Origin: Erythrobacter donghaensis | GTDB taxonomy: Bacteria > Pseudomonadota > Alphaproteobacteria > Sphingomonadales > Sphingomonadaceae | DNA length: 64,000 bases | Assembly: GCF_002155425.1 (NCBI RefSeq) | Contig: NZ_MUYG01000010.1 | Span: 186,001-250,000, forward strand | Direction of reading: 5' to 3' | Shown: positions 1 to 7,938 of the stretch, piece after piece | How the letters are laid out: the number at the start of each line of letters is the position of its first letter | How positions within the stretch are numbered: position 1 is the stretch's first letter | The notes under the pieces: model-generated | Seen by the model: only the letters and a program-made list of their open reading frames with translations | Told to the model about the DNA's origin: nothing | Database searches by the model: none | Position numbers and translations under genes: made by a program

Positions 1-38
1 GGAAGGGCGCTTTCGGCGCGGGCACTATGTCGGTTTCA

Positions 39-54
39 TGTCACTTGCGTGACA
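39..54. promoter_or_regulatory. Inverted repeat TGTCAC-N4-GTGACA, possible operator
   Basis: A perfect 6-4-6 inverted repeat lies at the left edge of the window, beyond the 3' end of the first minus-strand gene. It could be an operator for a gene outside the window. A weaker hairpin (CTTGCC, 7-nt loop, GGCAAG) follows at 69-87 and may help end transcription. No regulator can be named from the sequence. Confidence 0.3.
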
Positions 55-93
55 AATGTGACTGGAATCTTGCCGTCATATGGCAAGCCGGGG

Positions 94-978
94 CTAGAGC
101 GCGCCGAAGGTCCAGCCCTCGGTGCGGGCGATTGCGGGGGTCAGGCCCGGCGGGTGCCAGAGGTCGCGGGTGGCGTGAACCCGGCGCAGCCATGCGGCGG
201 TGAGCAGCGCGTCGGAGGAGTGATCGTCGATCGCGCCGCTCCCGCTAACCGGGGGGGAATCGAGCCGGTCGAGCGCATCGTTGAGCGCCTCAAAGCTGCG
301 AATCTTGGTCGCCGTGCCCGTCACCCCACCCAGCCTTGCCGCCATCGCGGTGTAGATTTCGGTGATGACCGAACCTTCACTGGGCAGCGGGTCGACCGGC
401 CAGACAGGCACCCGGACTGCGAGGCGATGGAGCATCCGCATCCCTGTCAGGCTCGATTTGCCGACCTGCGCTGCGCCGACGAGGTTGAAATTGCTCACCG
501 GCCGTACGCCCTGTGCGCGCTGCGCGTGTTCGGCGATGCGGAAGCGGCCTTCGCGAGTGGCGGCACCGGCCAGCAGGAAGCGGTCGCCCTCCGCCCCCGC
601 ACCGTGACGGAAATAGCGCGAGGCGTGTTCGTGGGTGACAAAGCCGCCCGCCTCGAGGTTGGGATCGTCGGCGCAGAGCGCATCGATCAGCGCCCACAAA
701 GAGCGCGCTTCGTCAGGTGAGGCGTCCCAATCGGGGAAGAAGCTTCCCGCATCCACGAAAGGCAGGCTGATGCCGAGGTCGAGGCCGACCAGCGTCGGTT
801 CGCGCAAGGATTGCAGCAGCGCCAGCACCTCACCGCGCGCCCAGCCTTTGGGATCGGGCGGGGTAAGCAGCACTGGCGGCCCGCCCTCGGCCCGCGCGAG
901 CGCCAGCGCGATGCCTTTCTGGCGCGGGCCCTTGGCCCCCGACCAGTCGACCGCAAGGAACTGCGCGAAGCGGCTCAA
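94..978 (-). CDS. Hypothetical protein, DUF429-like RNase H-fold
   Basis: A protein of about 294 residues. Near the N-terminus it reads FLAVDWSGAKG, which resembles the first strand and acidic residue of RNase H-like DUF429 proteins. I chose the TTG at 978 because it overlaps the rarA stop (TTGA), suggesting translational coupling; an ATG start at 1008 would overlap rarA further. It is the last gene of a two-gene unit with rarA. The molecular function is unknown, and the RNase H-like assignment rests on the N-terminal motif only. Confidence 0.7.
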   Translation of the reverse strand: MSRFAQFLAVDWSGAKGPRQKGIALALARAEGGPPVLLTPPDPKGWARGEVLALLQSLREPTLVGLDLGISLPFVDAGSFFPDWDASPDEARSLWALIDALCADDPNLEAGGFVTHEHASRYFRHGAGAEGDRFLLAGAATREGRFRIAEHAQRAQGVRPVSNFNLVGAAQVGKSSLTGMRMLHRLAVRVPVWPVDPLPSEGSVITEIYTAMAARLGGVTGTATKIRSFEALNDALDRLDSPPVSGSGAIDDHSSDALLTAAWLRRVHATRDLWHPPGLTPAIARTEGWTFGAL

Positions 979-2291
979 GCCTGCCGCTCCCCCCGCAGCT
1001 TGTCCCAATATTCGAGCCGCTTCCTCACTTCCCGCTCGAAGCCACGCTCAACAGGACTGTAGAACTCTTCCGCCGTCATGCCTTCGGGCCAGTAATTGTC
1101 GCCCGAAAAGCCCTCGGCCGTGCTGTGATCGTGGGTGTAGCCCTCGCCATAGCCGATGTCCTTCATCAGCTTGGTGGGTGCGTTGAGGATGTTGGCGGGC
1201 GGGGCGAGGCTGCCGGTCGCCTTGGCCACCTTCCACGCCGCCTTCTGCGCCATGTAGACCGCATTCGATTTGGGCGCGGTGGCAAGATAGAGGCAGGCCT
1301 GCACCAGCGCCAGCTCCCCCTCGGGCGAGCCGAGGAAGCGATAGGCCTCCATCGCCGCCATGGATTGCGGGAGCGCGTGAGGATCGGCCATGCCGATATC
1401 CTCCACCGCCATGCGCACCAGCCGCCGGGCGAGGAATAGCGGCTCCTCGCCTGCGGTCAGCATTCGCGCCAGCCAATAAAGCGCCGCCTGCGGATCGGAC
1501 CCGCGCACGGCTTTGTGGAGCGCGGAAATGAGGTTGTAATGCCCGTCGCGGTCCTTGTCGTAGACCGCCACCCGGCGTTGCAGGAAGTTGCCGAGCGCGC
1601 CCGGATCGAGCGGCTCGGTCAACCCTGCGGCATAGAGCGTTTCCGCCTGCCCCAACAGGAAGCGCCCGTCGCCATCGGCCTGCGCGATCAGCGCGCTGCG
1701 CGCCTCGGGGGTGAGGGGGAGGGGGCCTTCAAGGCCTTCCGCCTTTTCGAGCAGGGCGGCCAGTGCATCCTCGTCCAGCCGGTTCAGCACCAGCACCTGT
1801 GCGCGGCTCAATAGCGCGGCGTTGAGCGCGAAACTCGGGTTCTCGGTGGTCGCGCCGACCAGCGTCACCACCCCGCGCTCGACATAGGGGAGGAAGCCGT
1901 CCTGCTGCGCGCGGTTGAAACGGTGAATCTCGTCCACGAAGAGCAGGGTCTTGCGGCCCGCTTTCGCCATCTTCTCCGCCTCGGCGAACGCCTGTTTCAG
2001 ATCCGCCACGCCGGAAAACACCGCGCTGATCGCGGCGTAGCGCATCCCTACCGCATCGGCGAGGAGGCGGGCGATGCTGGTTTTGCCTGTGCCCGGCGGC
2101 CCCCACAGGATCATGCTCGAAAGCCTGCCGGCCGCCACCATCCGCCCTATCGCACCTTCGGGGCCGGTGAGGTGCTCCTGCCCGACCACTTCGCTGAGGC
2201 TTGTCGGGCGCATTCGGTCGGCCAGCGGCGCGTCGGCGTCGGGGGTCGCGGCCGGGGGCGGGGGTGCATCTTGTCCGAACAGGTCAGTCAT
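975..2291 (-). CDS. rarA: Replication-associated recombination protein A (RarA/MgsA AAA+ ATPase)
   Basis: A 438-residue AAA+ ATPase of the RarA/MgsA/WRNIP1 family, related to the clamp loader, which acts at stalled replication forks. Walker A (GPPGTGKT) is at about 64-71 and Walker B (LLFVDEIHRF) at about 116-125. The C-terminal part carries the family's GYGEGYTHDH-type region and an oligomerisation domain. Length matches the family. No clear Shine-Dalgarno sequence precedes the ATG. It shares four bases with the downstream DUF429-like gene. Confidence 0.95.
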   Translation of the reverse strand: MTDLFGQDAPPPPAATPDADAPLADRMRPTSLSEVVGQEHLTGPEGAIGRMVAAGRLSSMILWGPPGTGKTSIARLLADAVGMRYAAISAVFSGVADLKQAFAEAEKMAKAGRKTLLFVDEIHRFNRAQQDGFLPYVERGVVTLVGATTENPSFALNAALLSRAQVLVLNRLDEDALAALLEKAEGLEGPLPLTPEARSALIAQADGDGRFLLGQAETLYAAGLTEPLDPGALGNFLQRRVAVYDKDRDGHYNLISALHKAVRGSDPQAALYWLARMLTAGEEPLFLARRLVRMAVEDIGMADPHALPQSMAAMEAYRFLGSPEGELALVQACLYLATAPKSNAVYMAQKAAWKVAKATGSLAPPANILNAPTKLMKDIGYGEGYTHDHSTAEGFSGDNYWPEGMTAEEFYSPVERGFEREVRKRLEYWDKLRGERQA

Positions 2292-2352
2292 TCATCGGGC
2301 GAGATAGGCATGTCGGCGGAAAAGGGAACCGCCGAGCGGCGCATATCTTGCA

Positions 2353-2386
2353 ACGATAGGTCTAAGATATATCTTGGAGCTATCGT
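2353..2386. promoter_or_regulatory. 34-bp near-perfect palindrome, candidate PadR autoregulatory operator
   Basis: A dyad centred between 2369 and 2370 pairs 15 of 17 positions. The outer arms are ACGATAG/CTATCGT and the core is the perfect 12-mer AAGATATATCTT (2364-2375). A further ATATCTTG copy lies at 2343-2350. It ends 20 bases before the start codon of the PadR-type regulator and just upstream of its GAAGGAG ribosome-binding site, where an autorepressor would bind. The rarA start is on the other side, so it could affect both genes. Confidence 0.65.
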
Positions 2387-2405
2387 AACGCAGAAGGAGC
2401 AACCA

Positions 2406-3050
2406 ATGACCTGGAACAGATATGGCCGCGGCGGCGGCTGGGAAAAGTTCGCCGAAGCGATGGCGGCGATGGCGATGCAGAACGCCGGCAACATGAATTT
2501 CGGCCCCGGCATGAAAGCGCGCTGGCGGTTCGACAGCGAAGAAGGCGAAGGCGAGGAGCGCGGCCCCGGTCCCGGACGGCGCGGTCGCCGCGGGCGGATG
2601 TTCGCGCAGGGCGAATTGCGCCTCGCGCTGCTGGCTCTGATCGCCGACAAGCCGCGCCATGGCTACGAACTCATCAAGGAAATCGAGGAAGCCACGCACG
2701 GAACCTACGCGCCCAGTCCCGGTGCGGTTTATCCGACGCTGCAAATGCTCGCCGACGAAGGCAAGATCGAAGAAGCTGAGGCTGAGGGCGCAAAGAAGCC
2801 GTTCAAGCTGACAGATGCGGGCGAGGCTGAACTTGATGAGCGCAAGGACGAGGTCACCGATCTGATGGGTCGCCTTGGCCGCCATGGCGAACGCACCAGC
2901 ACGGTGCGATCGCATGACGTGTTCCGCGCCATGGGCAACCTTGGCTCGGTGCTCAAGAACCGCGCGCGGGCGGGCAAGCTCGACGAGGCGACCATCAACC
3001 AGATCGTCGACATGATCGACGAGATGGCGAAGCGCATCGAACGCCTTTGA
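2406..3050 (+). CDS. PadR-family transcriptional regulator
   Basis: A 214-residue regulator. The first 65 residues are Gly/Arg/Glu-rich and probably disordered. The PadR winged helix spans about 66-145, with LRLALLALIADKPRHGYELI and the recognition-helix region GAVYPTLQMLADEG. A C-terminal helix (DEATINQIVDMIDEMAKRI) probably dimerises. The ATG at 2406 is preceded by GAAGGAG at good spacing; longer in-frame starts run through the palindrome. PadR proteins usually repress themselves and neighbouring genes; here the nearest candidate target is the membrane protein gene at 3130. The ligand is unknown. Confidence 0.9.
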   Translation: MTWNRYGRGGGWEKFAEAMAAMAMQNAGNMNFGPGMKARWRFDSEEGEGEERGPGPGRRGRRGRMFAQGELRLALLALIADKPRHGYELIKEIEEATHGTYAPSPGAVYPTLQMLADEGKIEEAEAEGAKKPFKLTDAGEAELDERKDEVTDLMGRLGRHGERTSTVRSHDVFRAMGNLGSVLKNRARAGKLDEATINQIVDMIDEMAKRIERL

Positions 3051-3129
3051 CACCGCCGTTGCCCTAAGCGCGACAAAGGCATATCCTCTCCCCCGTCCGG
3101 GTCGCGCCGGAATGGGGGAGGGGAAGCCC

Positions 3130-3567
3130 ATGACAACCGAAAGCAACACCGGGGCCAGCGCGCCCTGGCATGTGTGGGTGATCGGCGTGCTGACGCTGCT
3201 GTTCAACGCGATGGGCATTCTCAGCTACATGACCACAAAGCTCGGCATGCTCGCCGAGATGGGCATGACGCCCGAACAGATCGCCTTCATGGAGAGCTAC
3301 CCTGCTTGGTCCACCGCCTTCTGGGCGCTGGGCGTGTGGGGGGCCTTTGCGGGTTCGGTGCTGTTGCTGCTGCGCTCGCGCTGGGCGGTGCATGCGATGG
3401 TCGTCGCGCTGATCGGGCTGATCGGGACGACGGTCGCGGAAACCGTGGTGATGGATGTGCCCGCGGGTCTGGAAACACCCTTGCCGCTCAAGGCGGCGAT
3501 CTGGGGGATAACGCTGGCCTTGCTTGTCTATGCCCGCCGCATGGCACAGGCAGGCGTGCTGCGCTGA
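3130..3567 (+). CDS. Hypothetical four-helix membrane protein
   Basis: A 145-residue protein with four predicted membrane spans at about 13-35, 60-82, 87-108 and 119-137. I chose the ATG at 3130 because a GGGAGGGGAAG ribosome-binding site precedes it; an ATG 18 bases earlier would lie within that site. It sits 79 bases after the PadR-type regulator in the same direction, so it may be controlled by it. I recognise no functional motif. It converges with the glycosyltransferase, four bases away. Confidence 0.75.
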   Translation: MTTESNTGASAPWHVWVIGVLTLLFNAMGILSYMTTKLGMLAEMGMTPEQIAFMESYPAWSTAFWALGVWGAFAGSVLLLLRSRWAVHAMVVALIGLIGTTVAETVVMDVPAGLETPLPLKAAIWGITLALLVYARRMAQAGVLR

Positions 3568-3571
3568 TCGG

Positions 3572-4753
3572 TCAGGCCTGGCTGCCCCGGCGTTCCTTCA
3601 CCAGATCGACATAGGTATCGGCGACCACGGCGTTGATCGCTTCCCAGCTGTATTCGCAGGCCCGCGTTTCGCCCGCGGCACCGTGGGCGGCGCGCAGCGA
3701 GCGGTCGGCGCAATAGGGGGCGAGGGCTGCGGCGAAGGCGGCGGCATCGGTCTTGAGGTTGCCCGTCGGCGCAACAAGTTGCCCCGTCACCCAGTGCGCC
3801 ACGAGGCTGGCACTGCCCGTCGCTCCGGCGGCGACCACCGGAAGGCCGCTCGCCATGGCTTCCAGTGTGACATTGCCGAAGGTCTCGGTGACGCTCGGGT
3901 TGAAGAAAACGTCCCCGCTCGCGAGTGCCTGACCCAGCCCCTCCCCGGTCTTGAACCCGGCGAATATCGCGCCCTCTGGCAGGTTCGCCTCGAACCAGCC
4001 CCGCGCCGGACCATCGCCGATCACCAGCACCTTGTGCGCCGCGCCCTGCTCGCGCAGGCGGCGGATGGTCTCGGCAAAGACGTCGAGCCCCTTTTCCATC
4101 ACCAGCCGCCCGAGGAAGACGATGGCCACGTCGTCGTCGCCCAGCCCGAGGCTGCGCCGCCACTCCGGGTCGCGGCGCGCGGAGGAAAAGATCGTGCGGT
4201 CCACCCCCCGGCTCCACAGCCCGATCCGGGTGTGCATCCCCATCGCCAGCAGCTCGTCGATCATCGATTGCGAAGGCGCCACCAGCGCATCGCAGCGGTT
4301 GTAGAAGCGCTTCAGCCCCTTGATGATCAGCGGTTCGAGGAAGGCCATGTTGTAATAGCGTGGATAGGTCTCGAACCGGGTGTGGACGCTGGCGAGCACC
4401 GGCAGATCGTGCGCGCGCGCCCAGCGCAGCGCGGCATGGGCAGCCGGATCGGGCGAGGAAAGGTGGACGATATCGGGGCGGAAAGCTTCCAGATCGCGCT
4501 TCACCGCAGCGCCCAAATGGGTCGGCATCCGGTATTCGCCGCGCCCCTTTACCGGCATCGGCACATTGGGCAGGCCGACCAGATCGCCGGTCGCCGCAAA
4601 ATCGGGATTGGCGACCTTGGGCGAATAGACGCGCACCTTCGCGCCCCGCCCGAGCAAGGAGCCGACAAGGCGATTCAGAGCCTGATTGGCCCCGTCGCGG
4701 GTGTAGTTGTAGTTGCCACTGAACAGGGCAATGCGAAGATCGGAAACGTCCAT
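3572..4753 (-). CDS. Glycosyltransferase family 4 (GT-B fold)
   Basis: A 393-residue GT-B enzyme. The N-terminal acceptor domain starts LRIALFSGNYNYTRDGANQA. The C-terminal donor domain has the retaining EX7E motif in ETFGNVTLEAMASG (about 290-301) and FLGRLVMEKGLDVF, typical of GT4. It resembles the MgtA/SqdX-like family of GDP-mannose- or UDP-sulfoquinovose-dependent lipid glycosyltransferases, so glycolipid synthesis at the inner membrane is plausible. Donor and acceptor cannot be read from sequence. It is divergent from serC. Confidence 0.85.
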   Translation of the reverse strand: MDVSDLRIALFSGNYNYTRDGANQALNRLVGSLLGRGAKVRVYSPKVANPDFAATGDLVGLPNVPMPVKGRGEYRMPTHLGAAVKRDLEAFRPDIVHLSSPDPAAHAALRWARAHDLPVLASVHTRFETYPRYYNMAFLEPLIIKGLKRFYNRCDALVAPSQSMIDELLAMGMHTRIGLWSRGVDRTIFSSARRDPEWRRSLGLGDDDVAIVFLGRLVMEKGLDVFAETIRRLREQGAAHKVLVIGDGPARGWFEANLPEGAIFAGFKTGEGLGQALASGDVFFNPSVTETFGNVTLEAMASGLPVVAAGATGSASLVAHWVTGQLVAPTGNLKTDAAAFAAALAPYCADRSLRAAHGAAGETRACEYSWEAINAVVADTYVDLVKERRGSQA

Positions 4754-4841
4754 GGAGCCGCTCTGTTAGGCGAGGTCTTTGCATATTGCGAGAGGGCTAA
4801 GCGGGTAAAACCGATTGCGACCCGTTTCTTCATTGACTCCG

Positions 4842-4893
4842 CGCGCGGCCCCACTAGAGCGGCCCACGGGCCACGCGGTCCCAACGCCGCGCG
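4842..4893 (+). ncRNA. Structured leader upstream of serC (candidate serC-type RNA motif)
   Basis: The 163-base gap before serC contains a GC-rich foldable block. An 8-bp outer helix (CGCGCGGC at 4842-4849 with GCCGCGCG at 4886-4893) encloses a GGCC-CACG-GGCC hairpin at 4861-4872. The block ends about 10 bases before the AAGGAG ribosome-binding site of serC. A conserved RNA called the serC motif is known upstream of alphaproteobacterial serC genes. Position and architecture fit, but I cannot confirm the covariance pattern. Confidence 0.45.
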
Positions 4894-4916
4894 AGCTCTC
4901 TGCAAGGAGAGAATAC

Positions 4917-6095
4917 ATGACTGATTACGTTCGCGGGCTCGCGCATGAGCCTGTGCTGAAGCCTGAGCGCCCCTTCTTTTCTTCGGGCCCCACGGCGAAA
5001 TTCCCCGGCTGGTCGCTGGACAAGCTCAAAACCGAATCTCTGGGTCGCTCGCACCGTTCGGCGCTGGGCAAGGCGCGGCTGAAATATGCCATCGACCTCT
5101 CCCGCGAACTGCTCGGCATTCCCGACGATTATCTGATCGGCATCATGCCCGCGTCGGACACCGGCGCGATCGAAGCGGCGATGTGGGCCATGCTCGATCC
5201 CGCGCGCCCGGTGACGGTCGCCGCGTGGGAGAGCTTCGGCAATATCTGGATTCAGGACGCGGTGAAGCAGCTCAAGCTGCCCAACCTGCAGGTGCTGACC
5301 GCCGATTACGGCGAGATCCCCGATCTCACCACCATCCCGCAGCGCAATGATGTCGTCTTCACCTGGAACGGCACCACCAGCGGCGCGAAGATCCCCAACA
5401 CTGACTGGCTGGAGCCGGGCCGCGAGGGGATCACCATCAACGATGCCACCAGCGCGATCTTCGCGATGGAGATGGACTGGTCGAAGCTCGATGCGACGAC
5501 CTATTCCTGGCAGAAGGTGATGGGCAGCGAAGCGCAGCACGGGATGCTGATCTTGAGCCCCAAGGCGGTTGCGCGGATCGAAAGCTACGATCCGCCGTGG
5601 CCGATGCCCAAGCTGTTCCGCATGAAGAAGGGCGACAAGATCAACGCCGGCATCTTCGCGGGCGAGACGATCAACACGCCCTCGATGCTGGCGACGGAAG
5701 ATTACATCGCCGCGCTCGAATGGGCGAAGTCGATCGGCGGGCGCAAGGCGCTGATCGCGCGGGCCGATGCCAACGCCAAGATCGTCAAGGACTGGATCGA
5801 GGCCACCCCGTGGCTGCGCAACATGGCGAGCGACCCGGCGCAGCAGACCAACACCGGCGTGTGCATGGTGTTTCAGGGCGACTGGTACGACAGCCTCTCG
5901 GCAGACGACAAGGCCGCCGTGCCGAAGAAGATCGTCAAGCTGCTCGAGGAACGCAACGTCGGCTTCGACTTCAACGGCTACCGCGATGCGCCGCCGAGCT
6001 TACGCATCTGGTGCGGCTCGACCGTCGAGCAGGAGGACATCAAGCGCCTGCTGCCGTGGATCGAATGGGCCTATGAGAAGGTCAAGAACGGCTGA
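4917..6095 (+). CDS. serC: Phosphoserine aminotransferase
   Basis: A 392-residue PLP enzyme that transaminates 3-phosphohydroxypyruvate to O-phosphoserine with glutamate, the second step of serine synthesis. It belongs to the alphaproteobacterial SerC type. The PLP lysine is probably K200 in TYSWQKVMGSEAQHGM. The start ATG at 4917 follows AAGGAGAG. It is the first gene of a serC-serA pair separated by 114 bases that hold a paired-palindrome repeat. A foldable leader precedes it. Confidence 0.95.
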   Translation: MTDYVRGLAHEPVLKPERPFFSSGPTAKFPGWSLDKLKTESLGRSHRSALGKARLKYAIDLSRELLGIPDDYLIGIMPASDTGAIEAAMWAMLDPARPVTVAAWESFGNIWIQDAVKQLKLPNLQVLTADYGEIPDLTTIPQRNDVVFTWNGTTSGAKIPNTDWLEPGREGITINDATSAIFAMEMDWSKLDATTYSWQKVMGSEAQHGMLILSPKAVARIESYDPPWPMPKLFRMKKGDKINAGIFAGETINTPSMLATEDYIAALEWAKSIGGRKALIARADANAKIVKDWIEATPWLRNMASDPAQQTNTGVCMVFQGDWYDSLSADDKAAVPKKIVKLLEERNVGFDFNGYRDAPPSLRIWCGSTVEQEDIKRLLPWIEWAYEKVKNG

Positions 6096-6108
6096 TTCAG
6101 CCTCCTGT

Positions 6109-6192
6109 GTGCGCCCCCGCGAAGGCGGGGGCCTCATGCCTCCCAGCTATACCGTGATTGCCTGAGGTCCCCGCCTGCGCGGGGACTCGCAC
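6109..6192. repeat. Paired palindromic repeat between serC and serA (family A)
   Basis: Two GC-rich palindromes in head-to-head orientation, one around 6109-6137 (CCCCGCG..AGGCGGGG) and one around 6162-6192 (CCCCGCCTGCGCGGGG), are separated by about 25 bases. The halves are imperfect reverse complements, so the 84-base unit can fold into a large cruciform. A 28-base stretch (6161-6188) is identical to 30760-30787. This is a REP/BIME-like intergenic element. Confidence 0.75.
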
Positions 6193-6209
6193 CCGCCAAG
6201 GATTTCCCC

Positions 6210-7796
6210 ATGACCCGTCCCAAAGTTCTCATTTCCGACAAGATGGACCCCAACGCCGCGCGCATCTTCGAAGAGCGCGGCTGCGATGTCGATGTCATCA
6301 CCGGCGAAACGCCCGAACAGCTGATCGCCCGCATCGGCGAGTATGATGGCCTCGCCATCCGCTCCTCGACCAAGGTGACCAAGGCGATCCTCGATGCGGC
6401 CACCAATCTGAAGGTGATCGGCCGCGCAGGGATCGGCGTCGATAACGTCGATATCCCCTACGCTTCCTCGAAGGGCGTGGTGGTGATGAACACCCCGTTC
6501 GGCAACTCGATCACCACCGCCGAACACGCCATCGCGCTGATGTTCGCGCTCGCCCGGCAACTGCCCGAGGCAAATGCCCAGACGCAAGCGGGCAAGTGGC
6601 CCAAGAGCGGGTTCATGGGCGTCGAAGTCACCGGCAAGACCCTCGGCCTGATCGGTGCGGGCAATATCGGATCGATCGTCGCCAGCCGCGCGCTTGGCCT
6701 GCGGATGAAGGTGATCGCCTATGATCCGTTCCTGACCGAGGACCGCGCGGTGGAAATGGGCGTGGAGAAGGTCGATCTCGACACGCTGCTCAGCCGTGCC
6801 GATTTCGTCACGCTGCACACGCCGTTGACCGACGAGACCCGCAACATCCTCAGCCGCGACCGGCTCGAGAACGCCAAGAAGGGCATCCGCATCATCAACT
6901 GCGCCCGTGGCGGTCTGATTGATGAAGCCGCGCTGAAGGACTGCCTCGAAAGCGGTCAGGTGGCTGGTGCCGCGCTCGACGTGTTCGAGACCGAGCCGCC
7001 CGCCGCCGATCACCCGCTGTTCGGTGCGCCCAATTTCATCTGCACCCCGCACCTTGGCGCGAGCACCACCGAGGCGCAGGTCAACGTCGCGCTGCAAGTG
7101 GCCGAACAGCTCGCCGATTACCTCGTCAATGGCGGCGTGACCAATGCGCTCAACGTGCCCAGCCTTTCGGCGGAAGAAGCCCCCAAGCTCAAGCCCTACA
7201 TGGCGCTGGCCGAACGGCTTGGCAGCCTTGTGGGGCAGCTGGCGCACGGCAACCTCACCAATATCAGCATCGAACGCGAAGGCGCAGCAGCGCAACTGAA
7301 CGGCAAGCCGATCACGGCGGCTGTGCTCGCGGGCTTCATGCGCCGCTATTCCGACACGGTGAACATGGTCAACGCGCCGTACCTCGCCAAGGAACGCGGG
7401 CTCGACGTGCGCGAAATCCGCCATGATCGTGACGGCGCGTTCAACACGCTGCTGCGGGTGACGGTGGAAACCGAACAGGGCCCGCGCTCGGTCGCCGGCA
7501 CCTTGTTCGGCACCGAAGCGCCGCGTCTGGTGGAAATCTTCGGCATCGGGATCGAGGCCGAGCTGGCCGGGCACATGCTCTACATCGTCAACGACGACAA
7601 GCCGGGCTTCATCGGCCGCATCGGGACGCTGCTGGGCAGCCACGGGATCAATATCGGCACCTTCAACCTCGGCCGCCGCGAAGCGGGCGGGGAAGCGGTG
7701 CTGCTGCTGAGCCTCGACGAGGCGCTGCCCGCCGCCGTGGTGGCCGAGGCCGAGAAGCTGGAAGGCGTGAAGCTGGTCAAGGCTTTGGCGTTCTGA
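6210..7796 (+). CDS. serA: D-3-phosphoglycerate dehydrogenase
   Basis: A 528-residue enzyme that oxidises 3-phosphoglycerate with NAD+, the first committed step of serine synthesis. The Rossmann motif GAGNIG is at 149-154. The catalytic arginine lies in NCARGGLID and the catalytic histidine in TPHLGAS. The long form carries an intervening domain and a C-terminal ACT domain starting around HMLYIVNDDKPGFIG, the usual serine-feedback site. AAGGA precedes the ATG at about 8 bases. It follows serC in the same direction. Confidence 0.97.
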   Translation: MTRPKVLISDKMDPNAARIFEERGCDVDVITGETPEQLIARIGEYDGLAIRSSTKVTKAILDAATNLKVIGRAGIGVDNVDIPYASSKGVVVMNTPFGNSITTAEHAIALMFALARQLPEANAQTQAGKWPKSGFMGVEVTGKTLGLIGAGNIGSIVASRALGLRMKVIAYDPFLTEDRAVEMGVEKVDLDTLLSRADFVTLHTPLTDETRNILSRDRLENAKKGIRIINCARGGLIDEAALKDCLESGQVAGAALDVFETEPPAADHPLFGAPNFICTPHLGASTTEAQVNVALQVAEQLADYLVNGGVTNALNVPSLSAEEAPKLKPYMALAERLGSLVGQLAHGNLTNISIEREGAAAQLNGKPITAAVLAGFMRRYSDTVNMVNAPYLAKERGLDVREIRHDRDGAFNTLLRVTVETEQGPRSVAGTLFGTEAPRLVEIFGIGIEAELAGHMLYIVNDDKPGFIGRIGTLLGSHGINIGTFNLGRREAGGEAVLLLSLDEALPAAVVAEAEKLEGVKLVKALAF

Positions 7797-7811
7797 TCTC
7801 CTGCCTACTCG

Positions 7812-7916
7812 CGTCATCCCCGACTTGCCTGCCCCGATGCAAATCGGGGATCCGGGATCGCTCAAGACATGGCGCTGCGCCTGCCGACAGCGATCCCGGC
7901 TTTCGCCGGGATGACG
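7812..7916. repeat. Bipartite palindromic repeat between serA and hisZ (family B)
   Basis: A 105-base element with inverted ends CGTCATCCC (7812-7820) and GGGATGACG (7908-7916). It has inner inverted arms CCGGGATCGCT (7852-7862) and AGCGATCCCGG (7889-7899). A related element is at 49424-49508. It fills most of the 142-base gap, so it must lie in the serA 3' region or in the hisZ leader. Confidence 0.7.
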
Positions 7917-7938
7917 ATTTGGGTAGGGGCCTGAGAAT

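Noticed and set aside
6109..6192. CRISPR-like repeat or simple terminator
   Set aside because: Only two palindromes in inverted orientation, no regular spacers, and no T run at the expected place.
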